Shown: piece after piece, positions 9,051 through 17,586 of the stretch
Numbering within the stretch: position 1 is the stretch's first letter
Layout of the letters: each line of letters starts with the position of its first letter
Made by a program: the position numbers and the translations under genes
DNA from: Prochloraceae cyanobacterium
GTDB taxonomy: Bacteria > Cyanobacteriota > Cyanobacteriia > Cyanobacteriales > JASJDA01
DNA: 34,320 nt
Assembly (NCBI GenBank): GCA_030065755.1
Contig: JASJDA010000099.1
Coordinates: forward strand, 1-34,320
Direction: 5' to 3'
Notes under the pieces: generated by a model
Told to the model about the DNA's origin: nothing
The model's database searches: none
What the model saw: only the letters and a program-made list of their open reading frames with translations

Positions 9051-9082
9051 CAATAAGTTGGAGATTTTACCCCAACTTATTG
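9051..9082. repeat. Perfect 11-bp inverted repeat
   Basis: CAATAAGTTGG (9051-9061) pairs perfectly with CCAACTTATTG (9072-9082) around a 10-base loop. It lies four bases from the heptamer tract and has no T-run on either side, so it is more likely part of a repeat element than a terminator. Confidence 0.7.
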
Positions 9083-9584
9083 GAGACTAACCTAATAGGG
9101 AGCCTTGAACTACCGATCGCTGGAGGGAACAGAAAATAGAAACCCGCTCGTCTTTGGACTACATCGCTACTTCGCTCATGGGATTGGGATCTGACAACGG
9201 CGATCGCGACTTTCAGTAGATGGAAAAGTTTTTTTAGAGGCGATCTCCAAATTTTGATTTCTTAACCAATGAAAGTGTTAAAATATCCCTCTAGCATAAT
9301 ACAAATATATATTACAAATTAAATACTAAGGGTAAGGGTAGAAGTTGACAAAATTTTTTGATGCAAACAAACAAAAATAAATAAAATAGAAAAAAACTCG
9401 TTATTCAGTGGTCAAAAAGACAGTAACTCGCCAAAAAAAAAGCGGATAATTCGGCTGCTTAAATCAAATATTTAGACTATTACTATTATTCGGAGCTTTT
9501 TTAACAAGGTTCCTCAAATTTTCATGTTAAGCTTTCAGGTTGTTTTTTCCTAACAATTATAGATAACTTGTTTTTTAAAACCAA

Positions 9585-9644
9585 ACATACTTAAAAAAGT
9601 ATGTACTAGGATATAGCATGTCAGAACTTTATCTTAGGATATAG
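9585..9644. promoter_or_regulatory. Palindrome and direct repeats upstream of the DUF2092 gene
   Basis: ACATACTT-AAAA-AAGTATGT (9585-9604) is a perfect 8-bp palindrome with a 4-base centre. It is followed by two identical TAGGATATAG decamers (9607-9616 and 9635-9644) spaced 28 bases apart. They lie 65-124 bases before the start codon, a natural place for operator or promoter elements. No regulator is identified. Confidence 0.35.
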
Positions 9645-9708
9645 ACCCTTGGGAAGATGTAACCTTTACTGCTTCTAATTTTCAAATGCTTTAGTTAAGA
9701 TTGACCTT

Positions 9709-10509
9709 ATGTTATTGAGTACTCGAATTCTTGTTCCCTTACTTGTGAGTTTTACAATTCCATTTGTAAGTGCATCTCAGGTATTACCTCAAACACCAGC
9801 ATCTTCACCGAAGCTTCCCAGTACGGGATTGAAAACAACAGATGAGCTTTTGAATCAAGTATGCGATTTTTTGAAAGCCCAGAAATCCTTTACAGTGGAA
9901 ATGGATATTACCTATGATAACGTGCTGGATTCAGGAGAAAAAGTGCAGTATGCTGCCTATCAAAGAATTTGGGTGCGTAAACCTAACCAACTGAGATCGG
10001 ATTACACGGGTGACGAGCGCAACACAAGCTTTTATTACGATGGCAATTACTTGACATTGCAAGACACAGATCTGGATTTGTACGCTACCAAACCAGCAGC
10101 CCCCAGCATTGACGAATTAGTTAAAAATGTTGAGACCAAATATGGTTTCACTATTCCTATGTCTAATCTACTGGTGAGCGATCCCTGTGCTGCCGTAACT
10201 TCTGATATTCAAAAGTCTGTGTTTGTTGGCTCTAATATGGTAAACAGAGTTCCGGCATATCATCTTCTATTTACTGGGGAGGATGTAGATTGGCAAATAT
10301 GGGTGAGCAAAGCTCAACAACCCCTACCCATGAAGGTTGCGATTACTTACAAAAACTTGCCCAATGCCCCACAATATACTGCTGTGCTATCGAAGTGGAA
10401 CTTTGTTCCCAAGATTTCCGCTGACATATTTACCTTCGAGCCACCAGAAGGAGCAATTGGTATTGAGTTCCTGCCAGCCGAAAATGTCAGTGATGCCGCT
10501 GAGAACTAG
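9709..10509 (+). CDS. DUF2092 family secreted protein
   Basis: A 266-residue protein starting at ATG 9709. The N-terminus (MLLSTRILVPLLVSFTIPFVSASQ) is a signal peptide with probable cleavage after VSA, followed by a Pro/Ser-rich linker. The mature part has DUF2092 features: FLKAQKSFTVEMDITYD, RIWVRKPNQLRSDYTGD, FYYDGNYLTLQD, LYATKPAAPSIDELV and PLPMKVAITYK. These strands suggest a half-barrel fold like LolA/LppX lipoprotein carriers, but ligand and role are unknown. The stop is 19 bases before the DUF6515 gene, so the two are almost certainly co-transcribed. Confidence 0.85.
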   Translation: MLLSTRILVPLLVSFTIPFVSASQVLPQTPASSPKLPSTGLKTTDELLNQVCDFLKAQKSFTVEMDITYDNVLDSGEKVQYAAYQRIWVRKPNQLRSDYTGDERNTSFYYDGNYLTLQDTDLDLYATKPAAPSIDELVKNVETKYGFTIPMSNLLVSDPCAAVTSDIQKSVFVGSNMVNRVPAYHLLFTGEDVDWQIWVSKAQQPLPMKVAITYKNLPNAPQYTAVLSKWNFVPKISADIFTFEPPEGAIGIEFLPAENVSDAAEN

Positions 10510-10528
10510 TAAATACAGGAGTTAGATT

Positions 10529-11296
10529 ATGAAAATTTCTTCATCTCAGTCTTTAGCTGTTCTCTTTACCTTACTTTTGTGTTCCAGTATATTTCCCCTC
10601 GATATTGCTTACGCCCAGCGTCGTGGTAGTGGAGCTCGCCGCAGTAACTTTCGTAGTGGTGGTGCTTCACCTCGCATCAACACTAATGTTAACTTGCAAA
10701 ATCGGGGAAATATCAGATCTCCTTCTCAAAACCGCTCTCAGTTCCAGCAAACTCGGCAGGAGCGACAAGTGCAACGCACCGAACGCACAGATATTCGCCA
10801 AGGGGATCGACAAGGACAACGCACTGAACGCACAGATATTCGCCAAAGTGAGCGCACGGAACGCACCGATATTCGTCAAAGAGAAACTACTGAACGTCAG
10901 CGCAATCGACAAGATTTCGTAGATGACAATTATTACGGTGGTCGTTGGTCTGGTGGTGGTTGGTATGGTGGTGGCTACAGGGTTCCCCCTGGGTGGGGAT
11001 GGGTCGGCTTTACAACCGGTTTAGTAGTTGGGGCTGCTGTCGCACAACTTCCGCCTTACTACAGCACAGTATATGTAGGTTCAACTACCTACATTTATTC
11101 AGATGGGATCTTTCTCCAACCCAGTGGCAGTTCTTATGTAGTTGTCAAACCTCCTGTAGGGGCGGTGGTAACTTATTTGCCAGAAGGATGTAAAAAGATT
11201 CAGACTAACAACACGTTATACTACAATTGTAGCGATATTTATTACCAGCCATTCTACCAGAATGGCAGTACTGTCTACAAGGTAGTCCGATTTTGA
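10529..11296 (+). CDS. DUF6515-like secreted protein with Arg/Thr-rich repeats
   Basis: A 255-residue protein with ATG at 10529 and AGGAG seven bases upstream. A signal peptide (residues 1-30, ending AYA) is followed by a basic low-complexity region. There the unit RTERTDIRQ occurs three times (about residues 85-115), encoded by DNA copies spaced 45 and 33 bases apart. A Gly/Trp/Tyr-rich patch (GGRWSGGGWYGGGY) leads to a hydrophobic Gly/Ala segment (GFTTGLVVGAAVAQLPPYY). The C-terminus has YYNCSDIYYQPFYQNGSTVYKVV, typical of the small DUF6515 beta domain. It may bind anionic cell-envelope polymers through the basic repeats, which is speculative. It forms an operon with the DUF2092 gene. Confidence 0.8.
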   Translation: MKISSSQSLAVLFTLLLCSSIFPLDIAYAQRRGSGARRSNFRSGGASPRINTNVNLQNRGNIRSPSQNRSQFQQTRQERQVQRTERTDIRQGDRQGQRTERTDIRQSERTERTDIRQRETTERQRNRQDFVDDNYYGGRWSGGGWYGGGYRVPPGWGWVGFTTGLVVGAAVAQLPPYYSTVYVGSTTYIYSDGIFLQPSGSSYVVVKPPVGAVVTYLPEGCKKIQTNNTLYYNCSDIYYQPFYQNGSTVYKVVRF

Positions 11297-11419
11297 TCTG
11301 AACTTTACTGAACTTTGTTTTAGGGCAATCTCCGCACTTCCAGGACGGAGAGGAGGTCAAAAAGCGAGATAAAATGATAAGACACTTGTAAAGCTTTAAT
11401 ATATTTAGATCCTCGTTAG

Positions 11420-12823
11420 ATGAGTAAAGGAACACTATTTGACAAAGTTTGGGACTTACATTCAGTTGGTACATTGCCTTCTGGTCAAACTCAACTTTTT
11501 ATTGGTTTGCACTTAATCCACGAAGTTACCAGTCCTCAAGCTTTCTCGATGCTAAGAGAGAGAGGACTCAAAGTGCTTTATCCACAAAGGACGATCGCCA
11601 CAGTAGACCACATCGTACCCACAGAAAACCAAGCACGTCCTTTTGCCGATGTTTTGGCAGAAGAAATGATGCAAGCTTTGGAGCAAAATTGTCAAGAATT
11701 CGGCATCAGATTTTGTAATATAGGCTCTGGTAATCAAGGTATAGTTCACGTAATTGCTCCAGAGCAAGGTTTGACCCAGCCAGGAATGACCGTTGCTTGT
11801 GGAGACTCCCACACTTCCACTCACGGCGCTTTTGGCGCGATCGCTTTCGGTATCGGTACTTCCCAAGTTAGAGACGTTTTAGCCTCTCAAACCCTCTCTC
11901 TATCTAAACTCAAAGTCCGTAAAATCGAGGTCAACGGCAAGTTATCTCCTGGAGTTTACGCTAAAGACGTTATCTTACACGTCATCCGCAAATTAGGGGT
12001 AAAAGGAGGTGTGGGTTATGCTTACGAATATGCTGGCAGTACTTTTGAATCCATGAGTATGGAAGAACGAATGACTGCGTGTAATATGTCTATAGAAGGT
12101 GGGGCTCGTTGCGGTTACGTCAACCCCGACGAAGTAACCTACGAATACCTAAAAAATAGAGATTTTGCTCCCAAAGGCGAAGATTGGGACAGAGCGATCG
12201 CTTGGTGGAACAGTATCAAGAGCGACAAAGATGCAGTTTACGACGATATCGTTACTTTTGATGCTAGTGAAATTGAGCCGACAGTAACTTGGGGAATTAC
12301 ACCAGGACAGGGAATAGGTGTAAGTGAAAAGATTCCCACTGCTGAGAATTTACCCGCAAGCGAAAGAGAAATAGCCTCTCTAGCCTTCAACTACATGAAA
12401 CTTAACCCAGGAAGCCCCATTAAAGGCACTCCCGTTGATGTTTGTTTTATCGGTAGTTGCACCAACGGAAGACTCAGCGACTTGCAAGAAGCCGCTAAAT
12501 TTGCTAAGGGAAAACACGTAGCTCCAGGAGTCAAAGCATTTGTCGTCCCAGGTTCCGAAAGAGTGAAAAAACAAGCAGAAGCACTCGAACTCGATCGCAT
12601 TTTTACAGATGCAGGGTTTGAGTGGCGAGAACCAGGATGTTCTATGTGTTTGGCAATGAATCCCGATAAATTAAAAGGCGATCAAATTAGTGCATCTTCT
12701 TCCAATCGTAATTTTAAAGGTCGTCAGGGATCGGCAACAGGACGCACTTTACTTATGAGTCCCGCTATGGTAGTAGCTGCTGCTATTAATGGGAAAGTTG
12801 CTGACGTACGCGAATTGCTTTGA
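11420..12823 (+). CDS. leuC: 3-isopropylmalate dehydratase, large subunit
   Basis: LeuC with LeuD isomerises 2- to 3-isopropylmalate in leucine synthesis, using a 4Fe-4S cluster. The frame has 467 residues and starts [17 protein letters not shown]. The cluster ligands are all present: Cys347 in [10 protein letters not shown], and Cys407 and Cys410 in [11 protein letters not shown]. Other landmarks are [20 protein letters not shown] and [11 protein letters not shown]. No leuD follows: the next 97 bases hold a hairpin, and then comes an unrelated small frame, so the small subunit must be encoded elsewhere. Confidence 0.97.
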   Translation: MSKGTLFDKVWDLHSVGTLPSGQTQLFIGLHLIHEVTSPQAFSMLRERGLKVLYPQRTIATVDHIVPTENQARPFADVLAEEMMQALEQNCQEFGIRFCNIGSGNQGIVHVIAPEQGLTQPGMTVACGDSHTSTHGAFGAIAFGIGTSQVRDVLASQTLSLSKLKVRKIEVNGKLSPGVYAKDVILHVIRKLGVKGGVGYAYEYAGSTFESMSMEERMTACNMSIEGGARCGYVNPDEVTYEYLKNRDFAPKGEDWDRAIAWWNSIKSDKDAVYDDIVTFDASEIEPTVTWGITPGQGIGVSEKIPTAENLPASEREIASLAFNYMKLNPGSPIKGTPVDVCFIGSCTNGRLSDLQEAAKFAKGKHVAPGVKAFVVPGSERVKKQAEALELDRIFTDAGFEWREPGCSMCLAMNPDKLKGDQISASSSNRNFKGRQGSATGRTLLMSPAMVVAAAINGKVADVRELL

Positions 12824-12865
12824 CAAAAGAAGAGGTAAGAGGGAAGAAGATCGAGCGACCAATTA

Positions 12866-12886
12866 GTAGGGGAATTATACCCCTAC
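12866..12886. terminator. Hairpin after leuC
   Basis: GTAGGGG and CCCCTAC pair perfectly around a 7-base AT loop, 43 bases after the leuC stop. No T-run follows, so it is a possible 3'-end structure rather than a standard intrinsic terminator. Confidence 0.4.
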
Positions 12887-12919
12887 ACTATTGTTGACCA
12901 CATTAGGAAACTCTTACAA

Positions 12920-13120
12920 ATGACTGACGAAGAGTTATTTTTCTTAAAAATAAAAGATAAAAAAATATTTTCACGTGAAATACCCAAAAACATTGATATG
13001 GATATAGACATAGCATTTTTCTATATGGAAAAAATAAAAAATCTTTTTAAATCTAATGAATGGAATGCAATTAAAGAAGCTAGAGAAGAAATTGTAGATG
13101 TAATAAGAGCCTATTTATAG
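12920..13120 (+). CDS. Small hypothetical protein
   Basis: A 66-residue, Lys/Glu/Ile-rich frame with ATG start, beginning MTDEELFFLKIKDKKIFSRE. The C-terminal half (FYMEKIKNLFKSNEWNAIKEAREEIVDVIRAYL region) looks like two amphipathic helices. I do not recognise the family. There is no signal peptide or clear ribosome site. It is more AT-rich than leuC and sits beside a toxin-antitoxin pair, so it could be acquired sequence. It may also be a chance frame; the non-random helical pattern makes a real gene slightly more likely. Confidence 0.45.
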   Translation: MTDEELFFLKIKDKKIFSREIPKNIDMDIDIAFFYMEKIKNLFKSNEWNAIKEAREEIVDVIRAYL

Positions 13121-13363
13121 AAAAAATTCAAAAATATAATGGCTTTACCGAACCGATAATGTAAAACTATTAGAAATAAGAGCCTACAAGCCTTATTGAA
13201 TAAAGACTTCTAACCTCCCTCGAATAAAATTTTACTTCCACCAACTACGCTACATAGGGTGTAGTTTGAAAAAAGCAAACAGAAATTAAAGCTTTAAATA
13301 TCTTAACCAATACCACATATCTTAACAGAGACAAATGTGGCATTCTCATATATATTTTAACTG

Positions 13364-13690
13364 CTAGTGCGGGCTGTTAACTATTTGTATTGCTGCACAA
13401 GGTTTTATTCGATCTAGTTCTTCTCCTTCTTTATTTAAAGTGTTATATAAGTCATATCTAAGTTGTAAATTCATCCAAAAATCTGGTGTGGTTTTAAAAA
13501 ATTTAGAGAGTCTTAAAGCAGTGCTAGTAGTTATCCCGCGACGACCATTAATAATTTCATTTACTCTTTGATATGTAGTTAATATACCCTCAGCTAATTC
13601 TCTTTGATTTAGACCTAAAGGTTCTAAAAAGTCTTTTAGTAATACTTCACCTGGATGTGTTGGTTGTCTATTTGTTGGTACTCTGATCAC
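13364..13690 (-). CDS. higA: HigA-type antitoxin (HTH, VapI/HigA family)
   Basis: A 108-residue protein with GTG start at 13688-13690. The opening RVPTNRQPTHPGEVLLKDFL is the diagnostic HigA/VapI signature. It is followed by a helix-turn-helix, LNQRELAEGILTTYQRVNEIINGRRGITTSTALRLSKFF, and the helix TPDFWMNLQLRYDL. In this family it binds and neutralises the toxin and represses the shared promoter. It lies 25 bases downstream of higB on the same strand, the usual toxin-first order. The C-terminal tail (LDRIKPCAAIQIVNSPH) is typical. Confidence 0.93.
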   Translation of the reverse strand: MIRVPTNRQPTHPGEVLLKDFLEPLGLNQRELAEGILTTYQRVNEIINGRRGITTSTALRLSKFFKTTPDFWMNLQLRYDLYNTLNKEGEELDRIKPCAAIQIVNSPH

Positions 13691-13715
13691 TGTTAATTAC
13701 CTTTGTTTGTTCACT

Positions 13716-14030
13716 TTAGTGGTAATCCACTATTTCTACTTGTTCAGCTCCACGCTCGATTATTTCCGTTTCCTGTTCTACCCAATAAAAACAAATACGA
13801 TATCGATCGTTAATACGTATGCTATATTGTCCTGCTCGATTTCCTTTAAGTGCTTCTAATTTATTACCTGGTGGTACTAATAAATCTTGAAGGACTTGCG
13901 CTGAATCTAAAATATCTAGTTTACGAGCTGCTACGCCCCATATATTTTGTGGACAAGTCGATCGCGCTTCTTTAGTATCTTCACCATTAAATATGTCCTC
14001 TGTTCCTTTGTTCCTAAAGGTTTTAATCAT
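13716..14030 (-). CDS. higB: HigB-type toxin (RelE/ParE superfamily)
   Basis: A 104-residue protein with ATG start at 14028-14030. It begins MIKTFRNKGTEDIFNGEDTK and continues with VAARKLDILDSAQVLQDL, PPGNKLEALKGNRAGQYSIR and NDRYRICFYW, ending VEIVDYH. This is the complete HigB pattern; HigB toxins are ribosome-dependent mRNA interferases. The segment between GEDTKEA and VAARKL (RSTCPQNIWG) differs from the usual LPxxI-type sequence but has the same length, and an insertion near the C-terminus (EQETEIIERGAEQ) is slightly longer than usual. No frameshift is seen, so the pair may be functional. Confidence 0.93.
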   Translation of the reverse strand: MIKTFRNKGTEDIFNGEDTKEARSTCPQNIWGVAARKLDILDSAQVLQDLLVPPGNKLEALKGNRAGQYSIRINDRYRICFYWVEQETEIIERGAEQVEIVDYH

Positions 14031-14229
14031 TCATACTTTATTATAACGTTCTCCGTTTAATATGATATCAGGTATAATGTGTTATATGTTAGTAAGAGTT
14101 CTACTACTCACTACAATATAAAAATATTTCTCTTTAGCGGTGCGAGGCGCACAAAGAATGAGGAGTTTCCTTCGATCGCAGCGAGGTTAAAATAGAAGAA
14201 AAAATGTAAAGAAATACAAAAAAACATTT

Positions 14230-15750
14230 ATGTCAAGCAATAAGGGGAGTAAAAGCAAGTCCCGCGTAGTAGTAGTAGGTGCGGGAATAGGCGGGTTAAC
14301 TGCTGGAGCCTTACTCGCCCGTAGAGGATATGATGTACTAATATTAGACCAAGCGATCGTCCCTGGAGGATGCGCCTCTACTTTCAAACGTCGCGGTTTT
14401 ATCTTCGACGTAGGAGCAACTCAAGTAGCAGGTTTGGAACCAGGGGGAATTCACAAGCGAATTTTTGACGAATTAGAAGTGGATCTTCCTCCTACTACTC
14501 CTTGCGATCCAGCTTGTGCGGTGTTTTTACCTGGAGAAAAACAACCGATTAATGTATGGCGCGATCGCGAAAAATGGGCAGTAGAAAGGCAAAAACAATT
14601 CCCAGGTAGCGAACCTTTTTGGCAATTAATGGGTAAGTTATTTGCTGCTAGTTGGAAGTTTCAAGCACGAGATCCCGTCCTACCACCCCGCAACCTCTGG
14701 GATTTATGGCATTTAGTTTCTTCAATACGTCTCGACACTTCCATTACCTTTCCCTTTACTTTCGCGACAGTTGGGGACGCATTGCGGTTGTATGGGGTTT
14801 ATGGAGATAAGCGTCTCAAGACTTTTCTCGACATGCAACTCAAACTTTATTCCCAGGTAGATGCAGACGAAACCGCCTTATTATATGCAGCCACAGCCTT
14901 AGCAGTTTCTCAAGAACCCCAAGGATTATATCACTTGCAAGGCAGTATGCAAGTATTGAGCGATCGCCTGGTAGAAGCCCTAGAAAAATATGGCGGTAAA
15001 CTATTAATGCGCCATACTGTAGAGAAAATAAATACAAAATCGGGAAAAGTTACTGGGGTAACTATTCGCGATCTAAAAACAGGGGAAGTTTGGACAGAAA
15101 ATGCCGATCGAGTAGTTGCTAATGTTACTACTCAAAATTTAGTGCAGCTAGTTGAAACTGATTCGATCGCAAATTATCAACGTCGGGTTGATAAACTACC
15201 AGATGCTAGTGGTGCATTTGTAATTTATTTAGGAGTCGATCGCGCTGCCATTCCAGAAGGATGTCCCCCTCACCTACAATTTCTCTACGACTATAATGGC
15301 CCGATCGGCGAGAATAATTCCTTATTCGTCTCCGTAAGTAAAGCAGGAGACGGACGCGCACCAGAAGGAAAAGCTACAATTATTGCCTCTTCTTTTACAG
15401 ACGCGCAAATGTGGTGGCAAGGAACTAAAGAAGAATACGATAAACTCAAACAAGAGTATACAAAAGAGGCGATCGAGCGTTTAGGAGAATATTTTAATCT
15501 GTCTCCAGAAAATATAATTCATCAAGAAACAGCCACTCCTCGAACATTTGCCCGCTTTACAGCACGCGATCGAGGTATAGTAGGAGGTATTGGGCAGAGA
15601 GTATCTACTTTTGGGCCTTTTGGCTTTGCTACTCGAACCCCAGTCAAACATCTCTGGTTAGTAGGCGATTCTACTCATCCAGGAGAGGGAACTGCTGGCG
15701 TTAGTTATTCTGCCCTTACCGTTGTCAGGCAAATAGAAGCTGCCAAATAG
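14230..15750 (+). CDS. crtD: Carotenoid desaturase of the CrtD group (FAD-dependent)
   Basis: A 506-residue FAD enzyme of the phytoene desaturase/CrtISO superfamily. The dinucleotide-binding motif VVVVGAGIGGLTAGALLARR is at residues 14-33, followed by DQAIVPGGCASTFKRRGF. The C-terminal FAD motif is HLWLVGDSTHPGEGTAGVSYS. Whole segments (GATQVAGLEPGGIHKRIF, PCDPACAVFLPGE, GLYHLQGSMQVLSDRLVEAL) match what I remember of cyanobacterial CrtD, the C-3',4' desaturase of myxoxanthophyll synthesis, rather than CrtH isomerase, which opens differently. A CrtISO-like activity cannot be excluded. The 75-base gap to yggT allows co-transcription. Confidence 0.78.
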   Translation: MSSNKGSKSKSRVVVVGAGIGGLTAGALLARRGYDVLILDQAIVPGGCASTFKRRGFIFDVGATQVAGLEPGGIHKRIFDELEVDLPPTTPCDPACAVFLPGEKQPINVWRDREKWAVERQKQFPGSEPFWQLMGKLFAASWKFQARDPVLPPRNLWDLWHLVSSIRLDTSITFPFTFATVGDALRLYGVYGDKRLKTFLDMQLKLYSQVDADETALLYAATALAVSQEPQGLYHLQGSMQVLSDRLVEALEKYGGKLLMRHTVEKINTKSGKVTGVTIRDLKTGEVWTENADRVVANVTTQNLVQLVETDSIANYQRRVDKLPDASGAFVIYLGVDRAAIPEGCPPHLQFLYDYNGPIGENNSLFVSVSKAGDGRAPEGKATIIASSFTDAQMWWQGTKEEYDKLKQEYTKEAIERLGEYFNLSPENIIHQETATPRTFARFTARDRGIVGGIGQRVSTFGPFGFATRTPVKHLWLVGDSTHPGEGTAGVSYSALTVVRQIEAAK

Positions 15751-15825
15751 CTTCAACTGTAGGATGCCTCAAGTTAATATTATCAGTAAAACAATTACCA
15801 ATTTAGAGAGGGAAACTTTTAACTT

Positions 15826-16113
15826 ATGAACGACGCTACTTTTTTGCTAGGGAGTACCATATACAATTTTCTAAACATCTATATGGTGTTATTGATCGTT
15901 CGGATTCTACTTAGTTGGTTTCAAAGTGCTGGCTGGGCATACCAAATTATGTCTTTCTTGAGTCCGATTACCGATCCCTACCTCAACATTTTTCGCTCTA
16001 TTATTCCCCCGTTGGGAGGAATAGATTTTTCCCCTATTTTAGCGTTTTTGGCACTCAGTTTCGTTCAGAACTTAGTTGCAGGATTATTCGCTAGCGGAAC
16101 TGCAATGTATTAA
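15826..16113 (+). CDS. YggT family membrane protein (Ycf19-like)
   Basis: A 95-residue protein with two hydrophobic segments: IYNFLNIYMVLLIVRILLSWF (residues about 12-32) and FSPILAFLALSFVQNLVAGLF (about 68-88). The conserved loop between them reads SPITDPYLNIFRSIIPPLGGIDFSP, the YggT signature. Relatives in plastids and cyanobacteria (YlmG/Ycf19) affect nucleoid or thylakoid organisation, but the molecular function is not settled. It follows crtD on the same strand. Confidence 0.92.
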   Translation: MNDATFLLGSTIYNFLNIYMVLLIVRILLSWFQSAGWAYQIMSFLSPITDPYLNIFRSIIPPLGGIDFSPILAFLALSFVQNLVAGLFASGTAMY

Positions 16114-16128
16114 ACTTAAACGCCTATT

Positions 16129-16626
16129 TTAGTCATCATAGTAAAAGGGACGTACTCTACCAGCGAAGCCAGAGGCTTTGAATTGTTTGAGTTGTAAGGG
16201 TGTTGGTTGATTGGCTGCAACGCTGATCCTGATTTCAAAATCACTGACACCTGGAGGTACTTCAACAATTGTCCCTACCCGACCCCGATTTTGAAATACG
16301 GGGTTATTATTTGCGTCGTAGATCCTGCCGTATACGTCCGCATCGACTACGGGTTTACCAGAAGGATTTTTAGCTTTGCCCGTAATTATAAAGCAATTAG
16401 CAGCAATAACTTCCCCACTGGTAACGTTACCTTCTGCTAATTCAGGAGGACACTCTTTGTAATCAAGGTCGTATAACTTTATTTGAGTTAGCGCCAAAGC
16501 AGTAGGAGCAATTATCCAACTCATAATCGAGAAAATACAGCAAATGAGGGCGATAGTTGCGGAGCGAACTATTCTGGAGTTTCCCCAGAATAGGCCATAA
16601 CACCAAGAATAAGTTTTTGATCGCAT
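16129..16626 (-). CDS. Conserved secreted protein of unknown function
   Basis: Started at ATG 16624-16626 (MRSKTYSWCYGLFWG) the protein has 165 residues. Earlier starts exist at ATG 16680 and TTG 16698, but they add only basic sequence before the signal peptide. A hydrophobic helix (SATIALICCIFSIMSWIIAPTALA) ends in a plausible cleavage site. The mature domain contains LTQIKLYDLDYKECPPEL, AANCFIITGKAKNPSGKPV, DADVYGRIYDANNNP and VPPGVSDFEIRISVAANQ, a beta-rich pattern like extracellular Ig-type folds. I recognise it as a recurring cyanobacterial protein without known function. Convergent to yggT, with 15 bases between. Confidence 0.75.
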   Translation of the reverse strand: MRSKTYSWCYGLFWGNSRIVRSATIALICCIFSIMSWIIAPTALALTQIKLYDLDYKECPPELAEGNVTSGEVIAANCFIITGKAKNPSGKPVVDADVYGRIYDANNNPVFQNRGRVGTIVEVPPGVSDFEIRISVAANQPTPLQLKQFKASGFAGRVRPFYYDD

Positions 16627-16759
16627 AGACAGCACTATCAAATTCACGTTAATTTTCAGCTTAGCGCGAATTCGCCACATAATAATATCAAACCACAAAT
16701 GTTTCTCCCACTCGCTCCATTTATACTTAAAGTTAGCTACTAATATAATTTGAGTTTAA

Positions 16760-17131
16760 GTGAATAATTTGACCAAATTTACTAAAATAAGCCTTTTAGT
16801 TCCTGCTGGAGAGAATGTTCGCGAAACAGTTTCTTTTTACGAGAAACTGGGATTTAAAGTAATTCATACTGAAAAAGAACCACCCCGCTTAGCAGTTGTA
16901 CAAAGGGACACAGCAGAATTTTTTTTGTGTCATCAAAATTATCAGCAATTAGGTCAACCAATTAATATTAGGATAATGGTAGACGATATCGAGCTATTTT
17001 ATCGAGAATGTCTCGCACAAAATGTAATTGATTCCACAACTACAATACAAGAGCGACCTTGGGGTACAAAAGAACTTGAAATTGCTGCTCCAATGTCGGT
17101 AAATCTAGTTTTTTATACCTTTTTAAATTAA
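16760..17131 (+). CDS. Glyoxalase/VOC superfamily protein
   Basis: A 123-residue protein with GTG start. Two beta-alpha-beta-beta-beta modules typical of the vicinal oxygen chelate fold are visible: FTKISLLVPAGENVRETVSFYEKLGFKV for the first, and NIRIMVDDIELFYRECLAQ then PWGTKELEIAAP for the second. The usual DPDGN turn near the end is replaced by APMSVN. A His metal ligand is not obvious at the first strand (KISLLVP), so it may act as a binding rather than metal-enzyme member. Substrate unknown. Confidence 0.8.
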   Translation: MNNLTKFTKISLLVPAGENVRETVSFYEKLGFKVIHTEKEPPRLAVVQRDTAEFFLCHQNYQQLGQPINIRIMVDDIELFYRECLAQNVIDSTTTIQERPWGTKELEIAAPMSVNLVFYTFLN

Positions 17132-17133
17132 CT

Positions 17134-17367
17134 AACAACAACTATCGAGATATAGAACTTTTAGAAAAAGTAGATTATACTTCTTTTTGGACTCCCTACG
17201 ATTTTTTAATTGTTCCTCCAGAAAGTTCTTTATTAGGGATAGGAAAAGAAATAAAACTATCCGTATTTACTCACGGAATGATGGCCAGAGACGATCGCAG
17301 TTTCAAAGCGATCGGTAGAGTTTTAACGAGCTTCCCTCTTCCTTCTTTTAAGTATCTCGGCTTCTGA
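17134..17367 (+). pseudogene. C-terminal fragment of a lipase-like alpha/beta hydrolase
   Basis: Immediately after the VOC stop, in another frame, an open stretch without a start codon reads NYRDIELLEKVDYTSFWTPYD, FLIVPPESSLLGIGKEIKL and VFTHGMMARDDRSFKAIGRVL before TGA at 17367. The TPYD...PxxSS...H...DDRSFKAI spacing resembles the Asp and His of the catalytic triad at the end of lipase-type hydrolases. The nucleophile region is absent, so this is a remnant. The family assignment is from memory of pattern only. Confidence 0.45.
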
Positions 17368-17398
17368 TGCGTGAGATAATTATTCATTCAATAGTTTT

Positions 17399-17439
17399 CA
17401 ATCAGTAAGAGATTTAAATCTCCTACTGATTGCTTTTTT
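17399..17439 (+). terminator. Strong intrinsic terminator
   Basis: CAATCAGTAAGAGATTT (17399-17415) pairs with AAATCTCCTACTGATTG (17416-17432), 17 bp with a single G-T wobble, and is followed directly by C and six T. It would end transcription of the VOC gene and the lipase fragment. Confidence 0.85.
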
Positions 17440-17586
17440 GCTTCGTTTAACGAGTAACCAGTTTTGAATTAATTCAAGGAGTTATTATTAACTCTTTAAC
17501 CTTATTTTAGACGAAGATGGCATCTTCATTGAGATAGTGCCGCCATTTAAAAGGTTGTTTGGAGTTCATGAAAGTGGATCGGACAA

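Larger units (their letters stand above)
8842..9708. other. Large gene-free region between divergent glpX and DUF2092 genes
   Basis: 867 bases with no credible coding frame. It must carry promoters for both flanking divergent genes. It contains a heptamer tandem repeat tract (8991-9047), a perfect 11-bp hairpin (9051-9082), several CGATCG cores, an AT-rich section (9290-9420), and a palindrome plus direct repeats near the DUF2092 start (9585-9644). I see no tRNA or other recognisable RNA gene. Confidence 0.6.

Noticed and set aside
10667-10912. Antisense and shifted frames over the Arg-rich repeat region
   Set aside because: Arise from the repeated DNA units of the DUF6515 gene; no independent evidence.
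13121-13363. Search for a leader RNA or tRNA near the higBA pair
   Set aside because: AT-rich sequence with no cloverleaf or stable hairpin visible.
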